Under the pieces are notes generated by a model. The model saw only the letters and a program-made list of their open reading frames with translations, did no database searches and was not told the origin of the DNA. A stretch of DNA of 64,000 nucleotides from a virus. The stretch covers positions 1-64,000 of the IMG/VR virus record IMGVR_UViG_3300028025_002046; one strand, given 5' to 3'. A program made the translations under genes and the position numbers. This document shows, one piece after another, positions 57,591-64,000 of this stretch. Numbering within the stretch: the stretch's first letter is position 1; every line of letters begins with the position of its first letter.

Positions 57591-57826
57591 TAGAAAGGAT
57601 TGTCCCCATGCTCAAAGGTGTGGTCCTTGAGAGTCTTGGCTTCGTCAATAGCAGCCTGTAGGATTACGATGGCACTCTGTGCTTCTTCTAGAGTTAGCTC
57701 TACAGTTGTCCAAGTGCTAGTCTGGTGGTTTGATACGACTAGGTTTACCATAGGAACATTATCACTCCAGCTCTTGAAGCCGTCTGCCATAAATGCTGTG
57801 TATTCTTTTGTTATTCTATTAGTCAT
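57590..57826 (-). CDS. Unknown small protein (78 aa)
   Basis: MTNRITKEYTAFMADGFKSW, then LVVSNHQTSTWTTVELTLEE, then a helix AQSAIVILQAAIDEAK. Beta-plus-helix. AAGGAGC site. Confidence 0.7.
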   Translation of the reverse strand: MTNRITKEYTAFMADGFKSWSDNVPMVNLVVSNHQTSTWTTVELTLEEAQSAIVILQAAIDEAKTLKDHTFEHGDNPF

Positions 57827-57835
57827 TGTTGCTCC

Positions 57836-57958
57836 TTATTTTCTGTATTTGTTGTTTTCAATAGCGTGAATTGTGTATAGCAATATGCCTACCGCCACTA
57901 TAAACGGTGACAGGATAATACCTATGCATAATGCCATGAATACTATACCCTCAAACAT
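57836..57958 (-). CDS. Single-span membrane protein (40 aa)
   Basis: MFEGIVFMALCIGIILSPFI, then VAVGILLYTIHAIENNKYRK. One long hydrophobic segment and a basic tail. Overlaps the upstream membrane gene by 8 nt. Confidence 0.65.
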   Translation of the reverse strand: MFEGIVFMALCIGIILSPFIVAVGILLYTIHAIENNKYRK

Positions 57959-58061
57959 CGTTACGATCCTCTGTCCTTTTTGCCAGATCGATTAGCCATG
58001 CCAGCAGGAATGTTACTCCAAGACATACTACGCAGAGTAGTCCCAATGCAAGTTCTACCAT
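57951..58061 (-). CDS. Single-span membrane protein (36 aa)
   Basis: MVELALGLLCVVCLGVTFLL, then AWLIDLAKRTEDRNDV. Paired with the 40-aa membrane gene; together they could form a small membrane complex. Confidence 0.65.
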   Translation of the reverse strand: MVELALGLLCVVCLGVTFLLAWLIDLAKRTEDRNDV

Positions 58062-58231
58062 TTAACTTTAATCTTTCCCTCGTTTACGAATGTGCTGTGT
58101 GCTTGCTCCATAAAAGCTTTCTTGGCTAATGCCTTTAGCTGTGCCTTAGTCCAGTGGCTAAGTTTATCTTCGTCGGAATCAATCTCTAATTCAACAACGT
58201 TCTTAAGAACGATCTTAACTGTTCTTGTCAT
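58055..58231 (-). CDS. Small helical protein (58 aa)
   Basis: MTRTVKIVLKNVVELEIDSD, then KLSHWTKAQLKALAKKAFME. ATG at 58231 preferred to a TTG nine codons earlier. It overlaps the preceding gene by 17 nt and the next by 7. Confidence 0.65.
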   Translation of the reverse strand: MTRTVKIVLKNVVELEIDSDEDKLSHWTKAQLKALAKKAFMEQAHSTFVNEGKIKVKW

Positions 58232-58412
58232 CGAATACCGTTGGGTCAACGAACTCAAGGATGGCTACCACTGCCTGTAGCTGGTGTCTAGCCTGTTTAC
58301 GATATCGCCATTTACCATACTTCTCGTAGGTCTCTAGCTGGTTTCCTACACTTAGTAGAAAGTCTGCAATGCGTTCTCTTTCGGCTTTTACGCCATCTTC
58401 ATATGTTTTCAT
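58215..58412 (-). CDS. Small protein, leaderless (65 aa)
   Basis: MKTYEDGVKAERERIADFLL, then YGKWRYRKQARHQLQAVVAI. Transcript predicted to start on the ATG: minus-strand TTGACA, 17 nt, TATAAT, 6 nt, ATG. Contains the (K/R)xERERI helix also seen in the 64-aa gene. Confidence 0.75.
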   Translation of the reverse strand: MKTYEDGVKAERERIADFLLSVGNQLETYEKYGKWRYRKQARHQLQAVVAILEFVDPTVFDDKNS

Positions 58413-58418
58413 AATACA

Positions 58419-58447
58419 ATTATATCCTATGCTGCTTGTTTTGTCAA
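58419..58447 (-). promoter_or_regulatory. Sigma-A promoter (leaderless)
   Basis: Perfect TTGACA, 17 nt, TATAAT; the -35 is in the end of the upstream gene. Confidence 0.9.
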
Positions 58448-58924
58448 TAGTGGTTTGTGTGTTACCCAGAAATACTGGCAGGTATCGCAACATGGTTCGT
58501 TGTGCTTACTGCCTACTGCTTCGATAAAGTGTGAGTAGTAGATTGGATCTTTACGATGCAGGTTAGCCTTGTGGGTGGTGGTAACTCGCTTCATTACGAT
58601 GCTGTTCTCATACCACTCTGGTAGCTCGGTTCCCCAATACTTTCCCTCGGTAGCAACAAGAGCATTAATATTAGCAAGGTTCTTGTCAGTCTTAATGCCA
58701 CGGACATTTGCTTGCTTAACCATAGCCATGGTGTAGTTAAGTAAAGTAAACTCGGAGCCACGCCACATCTTAACAGCTGGGTGGTTACGCCATCCTGCAC
58801 GTGGGTCTGGATTGGATAAGACTTTAAGAATCTGGTAACATTCCAGGATCTGCTTGTTAAGTCGTTTGTTGTCTAGGGCTAGAGCAGAGTTCTCAAAATC
58901 TGCATATGGGAGAAAGGTTTGCAT
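58427..58924 (-). CDS. Pyrimidine dimer DNA glycosylase-like protein (165 aa)
   Basis: MQTFLPYADFENSALALDNK, then RLNKQILECYQILKVL, GWRNHPAVKMWRGSEFTLLNYTMAM pieces match the Pyr_excise / MSMEG-type family, which includes phage T4 endonuclease V-like repair enzymes and many actinophage copies. The N-terminal Thr (after Met removal: QT) and conserved Arg/His/Trp positions fit. A CDTC pair near the C-terminus (NEPCCDTCQYFW) is an extra metal-like site. UV-damage repair is likely. Confidence 0.75.
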   Translation of the reverse strand: MQTFLPYADFENSALALDNKRLNKQILECYQILKVLSNPDPRAGWRNHPAVKMWRGSEFTLLNYTMAMVKQANVRGIKTDKNLANINALVATEGKYWGTELPEWYENSIVMKRVTTTHKANLHRKDPIYYSHFIEAVGSKHNEPCCDTCQYFWVTHKPLLTKQAA

Positions 58925-58957
58925 ACGTTCCTATCGTTTAATGGACCTTATATATCT

Positions 58958-58986
58958 ATTATACAGGATGCTCGCTTGCTTGTCAA
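58958..58986 (-). promoter_or_regulatory. Sigma-A promoter
   Basis: Minus strand TTGACA, 17 nt, TATAAT. Confidence 0.9.
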
Positions 58987-59028
58987 GCGTTTGTTCCTCT
59001 ATTTACCGCCGAGTTTTTACGCCGAGCT

Positions 59029-59337
59029 TTATTCAGCGTTTGCAATATCTCTAAATCGCTTTGGTGGATGTGCGTAGATATCTACCTGCTCAAATGGTGT
59101 CAGATAGGTAGTTGCATATTCTCCAGCAACTTCGTTGTAGAAGACTTTCTTCTGTGCTCTAGCCATGGCTACAACCTCTAGGTCTATTTCCAGGGCTTGC
59201 TTCTCAGCCAACTTTAGAACATATTCTACTGCTAGATCTTCATCTAACTCAGTAGTCACATCCCAGATAGCCCCAATTGTCTTTCGGTCTTTGTCTTGAA
59301 ACATAACGGAATATTCGACTGCGTATCTAATGTTCAT
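59029..59337 (-). CDS. Unknown protein (102 aa)
   Basis: MNIRYAVEYSVMFQDKDRKT, then IWDVTTELDEDLAVEYVLKL, KKVFYNEVAGEYATTYL. Alpha/beta, no motif recognised. 4-nt overlap with the next upstream gene. Confidence 0.65.
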   Translation of the reverse strand: MNIRYAVEYSVMFQDKDRKTIGAIWDVTTELDEDLAVEYVLKLAEKQALEIDLEVVAMARAQKKVFYNEVAGEYATTYLTPFEQVDIYAHPPKRFRDIANAE

Positions 59338-59525
59338 AGGTTCTTCCTTATTCTTCTCTTGGCTAATCTAAGCTTCTTTAGGGTAGCCTTATCTTTGGTT
59401 TTCTTTTCAACATCCTCTATGATGGTCATCACACGGATATACTCTTCCAGGATACCTCGCTGATGTTGGTATTCGTCATCACTTAGCCAAGTATCTCTAA
59501 GTGTTTTAAGCAAGGTTTGATCCAC
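59334..59525 (-). CDS. Basic helical protein (63 aa, GTG start)
   Basis: DQTLLKTLRDTWLSDDEYQH, then IEDVEKKTKDKATLKKLRLA. GTG start within the 3' end of the upstream gene. Coiled coil and a basic C-terminus (LRLAKRRIRKNL). Confidence 0.55.
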   Translation of the reverse strand: MDQTLLKTLRDTWLSDDEYQHQRGILEEYIRVMTIIEDVEKKTKDKATLKKLRLAKRRIRKNL

Positions 59526-59676
59526 GATTATAACCTGCTAAATATCCTGCCTTGTATGCTAGGATCTCGTCTTTGGTTGTGTCATGGTCTAGAGTTAGAA
59601 TCCACTCCAGCATATCTTTAACAGCCTTCTTTTTAAGTCTGTCAAGACTGCGTTTGACTTCTTTATTATTCTTCAT
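59506..59676 (-). CDS. Basic small protein (56 aa)
   Basis: MKNNKEVKRSLDRLKKKAVK, then DMLEWILTLDHDTTKDEILA. Overlaps upstream by 11 nt. Helical; the end YKAGYLAGYNRG resembles the AYKxGYxDG tails of small phage proteins. Confidence 0.6.
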   Translation of the reverse strand: MKNNKEVKRSLDRLKKKAVKDMLEWILTLDHDTTKDEILAYKAGYLAGYNRGSNLA

Positions 59677-59923
59677 TAGTTGCTTCTCTCATCCATGTAT
59701 CCATAAACTTAGCAATCTGCTTAGTTCCTAGGGTTAAAGCTTCTTGTTTCTTTTCTGCTGATAGTTCAGACAGGAATAGATCTAGAGCAAGATGTGCTTG
59801 CTGTGCCATATCTTCTCGTGCCATCATAATAGGCATTACTTTGCTTGCTGGTAGTTCATTGAACCTGGTCAATACCGCCGAGAATTCCTCAGTCTTAATC
59901 TCTACTAGAGTTGGAATATGCAT
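59666..59923 (-). CDS. Helical protein (85 aa)
   Basis: MHIPTLVEIKTEEFSAVLTR, then KVMPIMMAREDMAQQAHLAL and KFMDTWMREATNEE. Methionine-rich helices. Transcribed from a sigma-A promoter with GATAAGGAGC leader. Confidence 0.7.
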   Translation of the reverse strand: MHIPTLVEIKTEEFSAVLTRFNELPASKVMPIMMAREDMAQQAHLALDLFLSELSAEKKQEALTLGTKQIAKFMDTWMREATNEE

Positions 59924-59948
59924 TGCTGCTCCTTATCGTTATATGTCT

Positions 59949-59977
59949 ATTATACAGGATTAGCCTGTGTTTGTCAA
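59949..59977 (-). promoter_or_regulatory. Sigma-A promoter
   Basis: Minus strand TTGACA, 17 nt, TATAAT. Confidence 0.9.
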
Positions 59978-59985
59978 TGGTGTGC

Positions 59986-59991
59986 TACAAT
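59986..59991 (+). promoter_or_regulatory. Extended -10 promoter (leaderless)
   Basis: TGC-TACAAT, 6 nt, ATG; back to back with the leftward promoter. Confidence 0.5.
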
Positions 59992-59997
59992 ATTCCT

Positions 59998-60108
59998 ATG
60001 GCTAAGAAAACTGCATCTACTCGCAACTCTGAGCGTCAGAATGGTAAGGCTTTTAAGAAACACCCTAAAAAGTTTGATCCAATTAGGAGACGCTTAGTAG
60101 CTGCCTAA
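59998..60108 (+). CDS. Very basic small protein (36 aa)
   Basis: MAKKTASTRNSERQNGKAFK, then KHPKKFDPIRRRLVAA. About one third Lys/Arg. Leaderless start. It overlaps the stop of a convergent membrane micropeptide. Could bind RNA/ribosome; function unknown. Confidence 0.6.
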   Translation: MAKKTASTRNSERQNGKAFKKHPKKFDPIRRRLVAA

Positions 60109-60185
60109 TCCTCATCGGAACCTATTGCTGCCACTACTATTAGTCCAGCAATTATAAATAATGCCGTAAATATTGTCTCAATCAT
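60105..60185 (-). CDS. Membrane micropeptide (26 aa)
   Basis: MIETIFTALFIIAGLIVVAA, then IGSDED. One membrane helix with an acidic tail. Directly behind a perfect sigma-A promoter with leaderless spacing, which makes translation likely. Confidence 0.65.
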   Translation of the reverse strand: MIETIFTALFIIAGLIVVAAIGSDED

Positions 60186-60191
60186 TATCTA

Positions 60192-60220
60192 ATTATACCA
60201 ATCTATCGGTCTTTTGTCAA
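60192..60220 (-). promoter_or_regulatory. Sigma-A promoter (leaderless)
   Basis: Minus strand TTGACA, 17 nt, TATAAT, 6 nt, ATG of the 26-aa gene. Confidence 0.9.
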
Positions 60221-60227
60221 TAGGCAT

Positions 60228-60233
60228 TATAAT
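60228..60233 (+). promoter_or_regulatory. -10 element (leaderless)
   Basis: TATAAT, 6 nt, ATG of the 70-aa gene; no -35 seen. The region is shared with the divergent promoter. Confidence 0.5.
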
Positions 60234-60239
60234 ATTTAT

Positions 60240-60452
60240 ATGGAGAACATTGAAGAAATTGAGTCTAAGGTTGACGAACTCTTTCAGAAGTCTGAAGATC
60301 TTAACTCTGAAATCTATACCCTCGGAGCCATGGCTGAACGCATTGCTTTCTTTGAACACCTAAGAGAACTCATCCACGAGAAGGAATCTGAGAATGATGA
60401 AACTGCAGCGATGGTTCTAGGCTGGGCTTACGAACGTCTAGCAGAAGACTAG
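60240..60452 (+). CDS. Acidic coiled-coil protein (70 aa)
   Basis: MENIEEIESKVDELFQKSED, then LNSEIYTLGAMAERIAFFEH, ETAAMVLGWAYERL. Leaderless. It converges with the glycosyltransferase gene and overlaps its stop by 4 nt. Confidence 0.7.
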   Translation: MENIEEIESKVDELFQKSEDLNSEIYTLGAMAERIAFFEHLRELIHEKESENDETAAMVLGWAYERLAED

Positions 60453-61882
60453 AAGGGTAGCTTAGTGCTTTGCACTAGGTTCATTATTCTGGTTGGCTCA
60501 GAGGTTCTGTTGTAGTATGTGGCAAGTTTCCTGTTATTTTCATAATTGATATCTCCCCTTTTAGCCTGATGTTCGTGATAGAACGCAAAGACTAAGCCTT
60601 CGTGCCTAACATAACTAGTTTTGTTAATGACTTCGTGGACTCTACGCATTGCGGTATCTTCAAATCCCCACCCCTTAAATTTCTCATCATTGCCACCGAT
60701 CTTCCACCATGCGGTAGGCGTAAAGACATTCACACCAGAACACGCTCCTGGAATTAGTTCGTAGCTAACGTTCTTAAAGCTAACGCCCTTCTCAACCTGC
60801 TCAATGCTTTGCTCTGTAAAGGCACGATATTCAGTGTATGGATTGTGCATCAGGTCATCAAGGAAGGCAGCAGAGATAGACTCTTGTAGTGGCTCTATCT
60901 GTGGGATAGTGTCTGCATCATTAATGATTACAACGTCACATCCGTCAGCCTCTGCCATCCTTACCCCATCATTACGAGAGCCAGACATGCTCCAGACCTC
61001 TCCAGCCCTGTCTGCTGTGTAAATCTTTGCATCTGGCAGGTTTTCTTTATACCATGATACAACCTTGTTAAAGCCAGCTACACGGCTTGGCTGTTCTCTC
61101 CAAGGTATTACGACACCAACCTTTATGTCACCGCATGGGTTGGGTAGGTGCTGTGGAAGACTATTTAGAAGAGCATTGTCCCTAATGCCAATGTGAGTAA
61201 TGTATCCGTCATAGATATTCTTTGACCACCACCCAGCAACATTCTTATTAGACTTATTATAGATATACTTTCCAAACTCATTTTCGTGATCGTTTGGATT
61301 AAAGTTTAAATAGTTTTCGTTAGTGTATTCTTTCTTAAATACTGCTGGGTTATGTGACCAGAAGTAGAATTCACCACGCCATTCATACCAGGAATCGTTA
61401 CCAAGACTATTGATCTTATAGGTTGTATTTGGTAGTCCAATGTGATACCCCAGCAAGCTACCAGCCTTTAGGTCTAGGTCGTGGCTATCCCACTGCCAAA
61501 TGGTTCTTGGAATACGCATCTGAACAATGTTCGGGCTCTTGTCTAGAACATCCATAATTGGATCAATGTTTAGTGGTCTAAATAACATCCAGTCTTCTTC
61601 AATAGACAGAACGTGGTCCACGTCAAGTGTCTGGATGTGGTCGAATATCTTTTGAACTGCGGCTGGCTGACCCATTGGCTTATCGCCAACTGCAACTATC
61701 TCAAACCTATTTCCAAAAGCATACTTAAGCCATCTGCGATATTTATCATTACCAGAATCATCAAAGATAATCTGATACTTTGGCTTGCTTTCTAGGTTAG
61801 CCTCCCAAGATGCAATGGTTCGTTCTAAGTATCCTTTACGACCATTACCTAAAATTACGAAACAAAATTCTTTGTCTGACAT
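60449..61882 (-). CDS. Double-domain glycosyltransferase (477 aa)
   Basis: Residues 1-230 form a GT-A domain: FCFVILGNGRKGYLERTIAS, IIFDDSGNDKYRRW, HVLSIEEDWMLFRP (an EED in place of DxD). Residues 250-477 form a second GT2/GT7-like domain: GVVIPWREQPSRVAGFNKVV, IINDADTIPQ (DAD motif), then GGNDEKFKGWGFEDTAMRR, the GGxDExFxGWGxED signature of the galactosyltransferase C-terminal family. Two linked sites could add a disaccharide to DNA bases, virion proteins or host glycans. The acceptor is unknown. Confidence 0.8.
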   Translation of the reverse strand: MSDKEFCFVILGNGRKGYLERTIASWEANLESKPKYQIIFDDSGNDKYRRWLKYAFGNRFEIVAVGDKPMGQPAAVQKIFDHIQTLDVDHVLSIEEDWMLFRPLNIDPIMDVLDKSPNIVQMRIPRTIWQWDSHDLDLKAGSLLGYHIGLPNTTYKINSLGNDSWYEWRGEFYFWSHNPAVFKKEYTNENYLNFNPNDHENEFGKYIYNKSNKNVAGWWSKNIYDGYITHIGIRDNALLNSLPQHLPNPCGDIKVGVVIPWREQPSRVAGFNKVVSWYKENLPDAKIYTADRAGEVWSMSGSRNDGVRMAEADGCDVVIINDADTIPQIEPLQESISAAFLDDLMHNPYTEYRAFTEQSIEQVEKGVSFKNVSYELIPGACSGVNVFTPTAWWKIGGNDEKFKGWGFEDTAMRRVHEVINKTSYVRHEGLVFAFYHEHQAKRGDINYENNRKLATYYNRTSEPTRIMNLVQSTKLPF

Positions 61883-61904
61883 TTATATCCTATCTATCTA
61901 TAAT

Positions 61905-61910
61905 ATTATA
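61905..61910 (-). promoter_or_regulatory. -10 element between tRNA and glycosyltransferase
   Basis: Minus strand TATAAT about 25 nt before the ATG, right after the tRNA 3' end; no clear -35. Confidence 0.35.
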
Positions 61911-61913
61911 ACA

Positions 61914-61989
61914 TGGTCCCCCCAGCAGGAATCGAACCTGCGACCAAGAGATTAGAAGGCTCTTGCTCTATCCACTGAGCTATGGAGGG
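61914..61989 (-). tRNA. tRNA-Arg (anticodon UCU)
   Basis: On the minus strand: acceptor CCCTCCA / TGGGGGG (with one T-G pair), D arm GCTC-AGTGGATA-GAGC, anticodon loop CTTCTAA with anticodon TCT, T arm GCAGG-TTCGATT-CCTGC and encoded ACCA, 76 nt in all. The last anticodon-stem pair is C-T, a mismatch. It reads AGA codons, which are common in the phage genes here. Confidence 0.95.
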
Positions 61990-61996
61990 TATTTGA

Positions 61997-62539
61997 CTAA
62001 TGACTAGCTAAATAATTAACAGTAGCCTGTAGGTCATCTAGGCTTCCCTTGTTAAGAATGATCTGGTCGAAGAAGAATCCGTCTAGGGCTGTCTCAGAAG
62101 AGTGCCTATTGATTGGTGTTCCTCCTGGCTTCTCTACTCTCCACATGTCACCGCCAGTATCCTTGATTGCCTGATACTCATTAGGGTATCTAACATCTGT
62201 TATTACTACCTTGTCATGCTTTGCAGCAGTTGCCATAGCCTTGTCTACCCAGAAGTTTTCTCCCCATAGGTTACGACCAACCTCAGTTCCAAAACGCTGT
62301 AGTAGTCCACGAGTCTCTGGAGAGTCAACCTTTACGAACTCCCACCCCATCTTGTCCACAAGCCACTGAAGCCTAACGCCCTGTAGCTCTGGAATATCGT
62401 TAATTTTTGGGTTGAGAGCATACAGTGCTTCACGAATTGGGTCAGCAAATGCCACCCTAGTAAAGCCATGATGCTCAACAAGATAATTAGCGATAGTATC
62501 TTTGCCACTCTGGGCATACCCACTTAGTCCAATAATCAT
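61997..62539 (-). CDS. Deoxynucleoside monophosphate kinase (180 aa)
   Basis: P-loop GLSGYAQSGKDTIANYL at residues 4-20, then HHGFTRVAFADPIREALYAL (substrate-binding region), LLQRFGTEVGRNLWGENFWV and VVITDVRYPNEYQAIKDTGG. This is the phage dNMP kinase family (T4 gp1-like), which phosphorylates dTMP, dGMP and modified dCMP. It overlaps the methyltransferase gene by 4 nt. With ThyX it supports dNTP supply. Confidence 0.85.
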   Translation of the reverse strand: MIIGLSGYAQSGKDTIANYLVEHHGFTRVAFADPIREALYALNPKINDIPELQGVRLQWLVDKMGWEFVKVDSPETRGLLQRFGTEVGRNLWGENFWVDKAMATAAKHDKVVITDVRYPNEYQAIKDTGGDMWRVEKPGGTPINRHSSETALDGFFFDQIILNKGSLDDLQATVNYLASH

Positions 62540-63060
62540 TCTTCTTCTTTCTTAAATGTAGCCCAGAATACCCCAACCACATCATAGGAGTAATACTTTT
62601 CAATATGGCTAAAGGTTTTAATAACCTCTAGTGTGCTCCAGTCATCTTTAACATGCTCTTCGTATGGATTACCGTGCTCATGTCCTTGTGGGTAGTGAAT
62701 GATTGGAATAGATATCAATGCATGTTTGGCTTGCTTAGATACCTTCTCCCACAGAGCTAGGGCATCCTCCTTTGACATATGTTCTAGAACATCTCCAAAG
62801 ATAACCAAGTCATAGTCCCAGTCTTCCCATTCCCTAGCATCAATCTTAAATAGATTGTCATACTTGTTTGTAAGATCGAACTCCTCAACGTATGGTTCCC
62901 ATGCTTCAATGCCGTCGAACTTATCCATCTGGATATTCTTTTCTTTCAGGATTACCGAGTAGGTTCCTGCTCCGACACCAACATCTAGAATAGTCTTAAT
63001 GTTGTGGTCTACAATCCATTTTGCAGATAGGTCTTTACCCTCGTATGAACTTCCTGGCAT
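62536..63060 (-). CDS. Class I SAM methyltransferase (174 aa)
   Basis: Motif I ILDVGVGAGTYSVIL, an acidic strand end DGIEAWEPYVEEF and motif IV DLVIFGDVLEHMSKEDALAL. Typical of small methyltransferases that modify small molecules, sugars or RNA; no target recognition domain for DNA is seen. It overlaps the stop of thyX by one base and the kinase start by 4 nt. Confidence 0.8.
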   Translation of the reverse strand: MPGSSYEGKDLSAKWIVDHNIKTILDVGVGAGTYSVILKEKNIQMDKFDGIEAWEPYVEEFDLTNKYDNLFKIDAREWEDWDYDLVIFGDVLEHMSKEDALALWEKVSKQAKHALISIPIIHYPQGHEHGNPYEEHVKDDWSTLEVIKTFSHIEKYYSYDVVGVFWATFKKEEE

Positions 63061-63749
63061 TAGTTATGCAAAGCCTTAAAGGTCTCTGGAAAAGCCCCAT
63101 GTGATAAGTCTTTTACAGCCATAGCGTAGTCCTGTATCTCTTTCTGGGCATCGTGCTCTAGTCTCTGGTCAAGGAATGTCATAACGCCCTGTAGCGATAC
63201 CGTCCAACGCCAACGAACATACATACCATATGCAGGTAGGAATAGGCGAGCAATCTCTGGTGCTACGTTATCGTCCATAGCCTCATGGTATAGGTCAGTA
63301 GTTAACTTAACAATCTCTTTTAGCTTGTTTGTGTAATGACTACCAAGACTAAAATGGATAGGCTCTCCACTACCCTGCTTGCTGTTCTCTGGCTTACTAC
63401 GCCAGTTAGAAGCACTAGGAATATAGAACTCTTCGTCCTCGGTAATGTAACGGCGTGAACTTTCGTTCCAGCCATTCTGGTCGTCTACGTGTGTAGAGCC
63501 TACCGCATACTTCCACCACTGCCTTGCGACAAATAGTGGGGCATATACCTCAAAGGTGAGTGCTGCATGGCGGAAAGGACTAGTATGTCCTTCACGGATA
63601 AGGAAGTTAAGAAGTTTTCCATCTTTAGGTCCAAACTCTTCTACTTCTTTATCGTAAGATACACGAGCAGCGTTAACAATTGATAGATCGCTACCAAGCG
63701 TATCCACAAGTCTGACATAGCCTTTATCAAGAACATCGACCTTATTCAT
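63060..63749 (-). CDS. thyX: Flavin-dependent thymidylate synthase
   Basis: Makes dTMP from dUMP using FAD and methylenetetrahydrofolate. The ThyX signature region shows REGHTSPFRHAALTFEVYAP, then FVARQWWKYAVGS and NGWNESSRRY (the usual RHR-x7-S is changed to ARQWWKYAVGS here, while SSRRY is kept). ATG at 63749 overlaps the stop of the GroES-like gene (GATGAATAA), preferred over a TTG seven codons earlier; length 229 aa is typical. Confidence 0.9.
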   Translation of the reverse strand: MNKVDVLDKGYVRLVDTLGSDLSIVNAARVSYDKEVEEFGPKDGKLLNFLIREGHTSPFRHAALTFEVYAPLFVARQWWKYAVGSTHVDDQNGWNESSRRYITEDEEFYIPSASNWRSKPENSKQGSGEPIHFSLGSHYTNKLKEIVKLTTDLYHEAMDDNVAPEIARLFLPAYGMYVRWRWTVSLQGVMTFLDQRLEHDAQKEIQDYAMAVKDLSHGAFPETFKALHN

Positions 63750-64000
63750 CGGTATCTTCAATGACTGCAATTAGATCCTTGGTAAAGATAATGTCGTAGT
63801 CCTTACCCTCGTGCTCTACCTTTTGAGTAGCGTATGGATTAAAAGCAACCTTGTCGCCTACCTTAACATCCATCTCTGCACGTTCACCGCTTGGAAGGAC
63901 ACGTCCTAGACCTACGGCTACGACGACACCAATGTTGTTAGCGGATTCTTGAATAGCAGACAGGACTAATCCCGATGCTGATTTCTTTTCTTCTTCTTTT
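63742..64000 (-). CDS. GroES-like co-chaperonin, 5' end missing
   Basis: The 3' part of a GroES family gene; the start is beyond the window. Visible features: KKSASGLVLSAI (mobile-loop side), NNIGVVVAVGLGRVLPSGER, MDVKVGDKVAFNPYA, and an IIFTKDLIAVIED end. About 85 residues are present, close to the whole domain. Phages such as T4 carry their own co-chaperonin to fold the capsid protein with host GroEL. Confidence 0.8.
   Translation of the reverse strand, partial: KEEEKKSASGLVLSAIQESANNIGVVVAVGLGRVLPSGERAEMDVKVGDKVAFNPYATQKVEHEGKDYDIIFTKDLIAVIEDTDE

Noticed and set aside
1-64000. Integrase, attachment sites or lysogeny module
   Set aside because: No recombinase, excisionase or recognisable repressor gene is present; the short HTH protein at 39583 is not enough to claim lysogeny.

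Overview
This window is part of a large tailed double-stranded DNA phage genome with long-tailed (siphovirus-like) morphology. The evidence is a PBSX-type portal, a protease/scaffold gene, a HK97-like capsid protein, a major tail protein, two tail-assembly-chaperone-like genes, a 2838-residue tape measure and collagen-like tail fibres. No terminase, polymerase or integrase is visible, so the genome extends past both ends. The host is probably a Gram-positive bacterium, and I favour an actinobacterium of modest GC. Reasons: many near-consensus TTGACA-17-TATAAT promoters, many genes whose ATG sits at the predicted transcription start (leaderless), LexA boxes of the Gram-positive/actinobacterial TCGAAC-N4-GTTCGA type, and DUF932- and GP88-type small phage genes. 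The host call is inference.

Region 1 (1-38.0 kb) is almost entirely leftward and structural. Read in the direction of transcription it holds fibre genes (a 129-aa beta protein, a 459-aa fibre protein, two collagen-like proteins, a glycosyltransferase with TPR-like repeats and an S74-chaperone fibre). A rightward secreted NlpC/P60 hydrolase interrupts these. Then come a small ORF, a 1172-aa LamG-like protein, portal, protease+scaffold, capsid, four or five head-tail connector genes, tail tube, two paralogous chaperone-like genes, tape measure, a distal tail protein and a 1768-aa minor tail protein. Start/stop overlaps are frequent. Hairpin terminators follow the capsid, tail-tube and 71-aa genes.

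Region 2 (38.0-57.1 kb) is a rightward accessory block of about 60 very small genes (19-178 aa, with one DUF932 gene of 338 aa). It begins with an HNH/endonuclease VII gene and membrane peptides. Its striking feature is a modular intergenic unit used again and again: a GC hairpin with a GGTACC core, a TTACG box, and then a promoter with an invariant layout (AATGTC-type element, 12 nt, TATAAT-like -10, 6 nt, predicted start). I count 27 of these, all on the + strand between 40.06 and 52.72 kb. They coexist with ordinary sigma-A promoters. The same block carries paired DnaA boxes at fixed 21- or 12-bp spacing, LexA-type boxes, duplicated micro-gene blocks and several candidate structured RNAs. 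A 0.6-kb non-coding AT-rich junction (56.5-57.1 kb) with repeated TTACGA boxes and two Fur-like palindromes ends it.

Region 3 (57.1-64 kb) is mostly leftward. It holds small genes from sigma-A promoters, a pyrimidine-dimer glycosylase-like protein, a double-domain glycosyltransferase, tRNA-Arg(UCU), a deoxynucleoside monophosphate kinase, a class I methyltransferase, flavin-dependent thymidylate synthase ThyX and a GroES-like co-chaperonin cut by the window end. These point to nucleotide supply, glycan modification and protein-folding support during infection.
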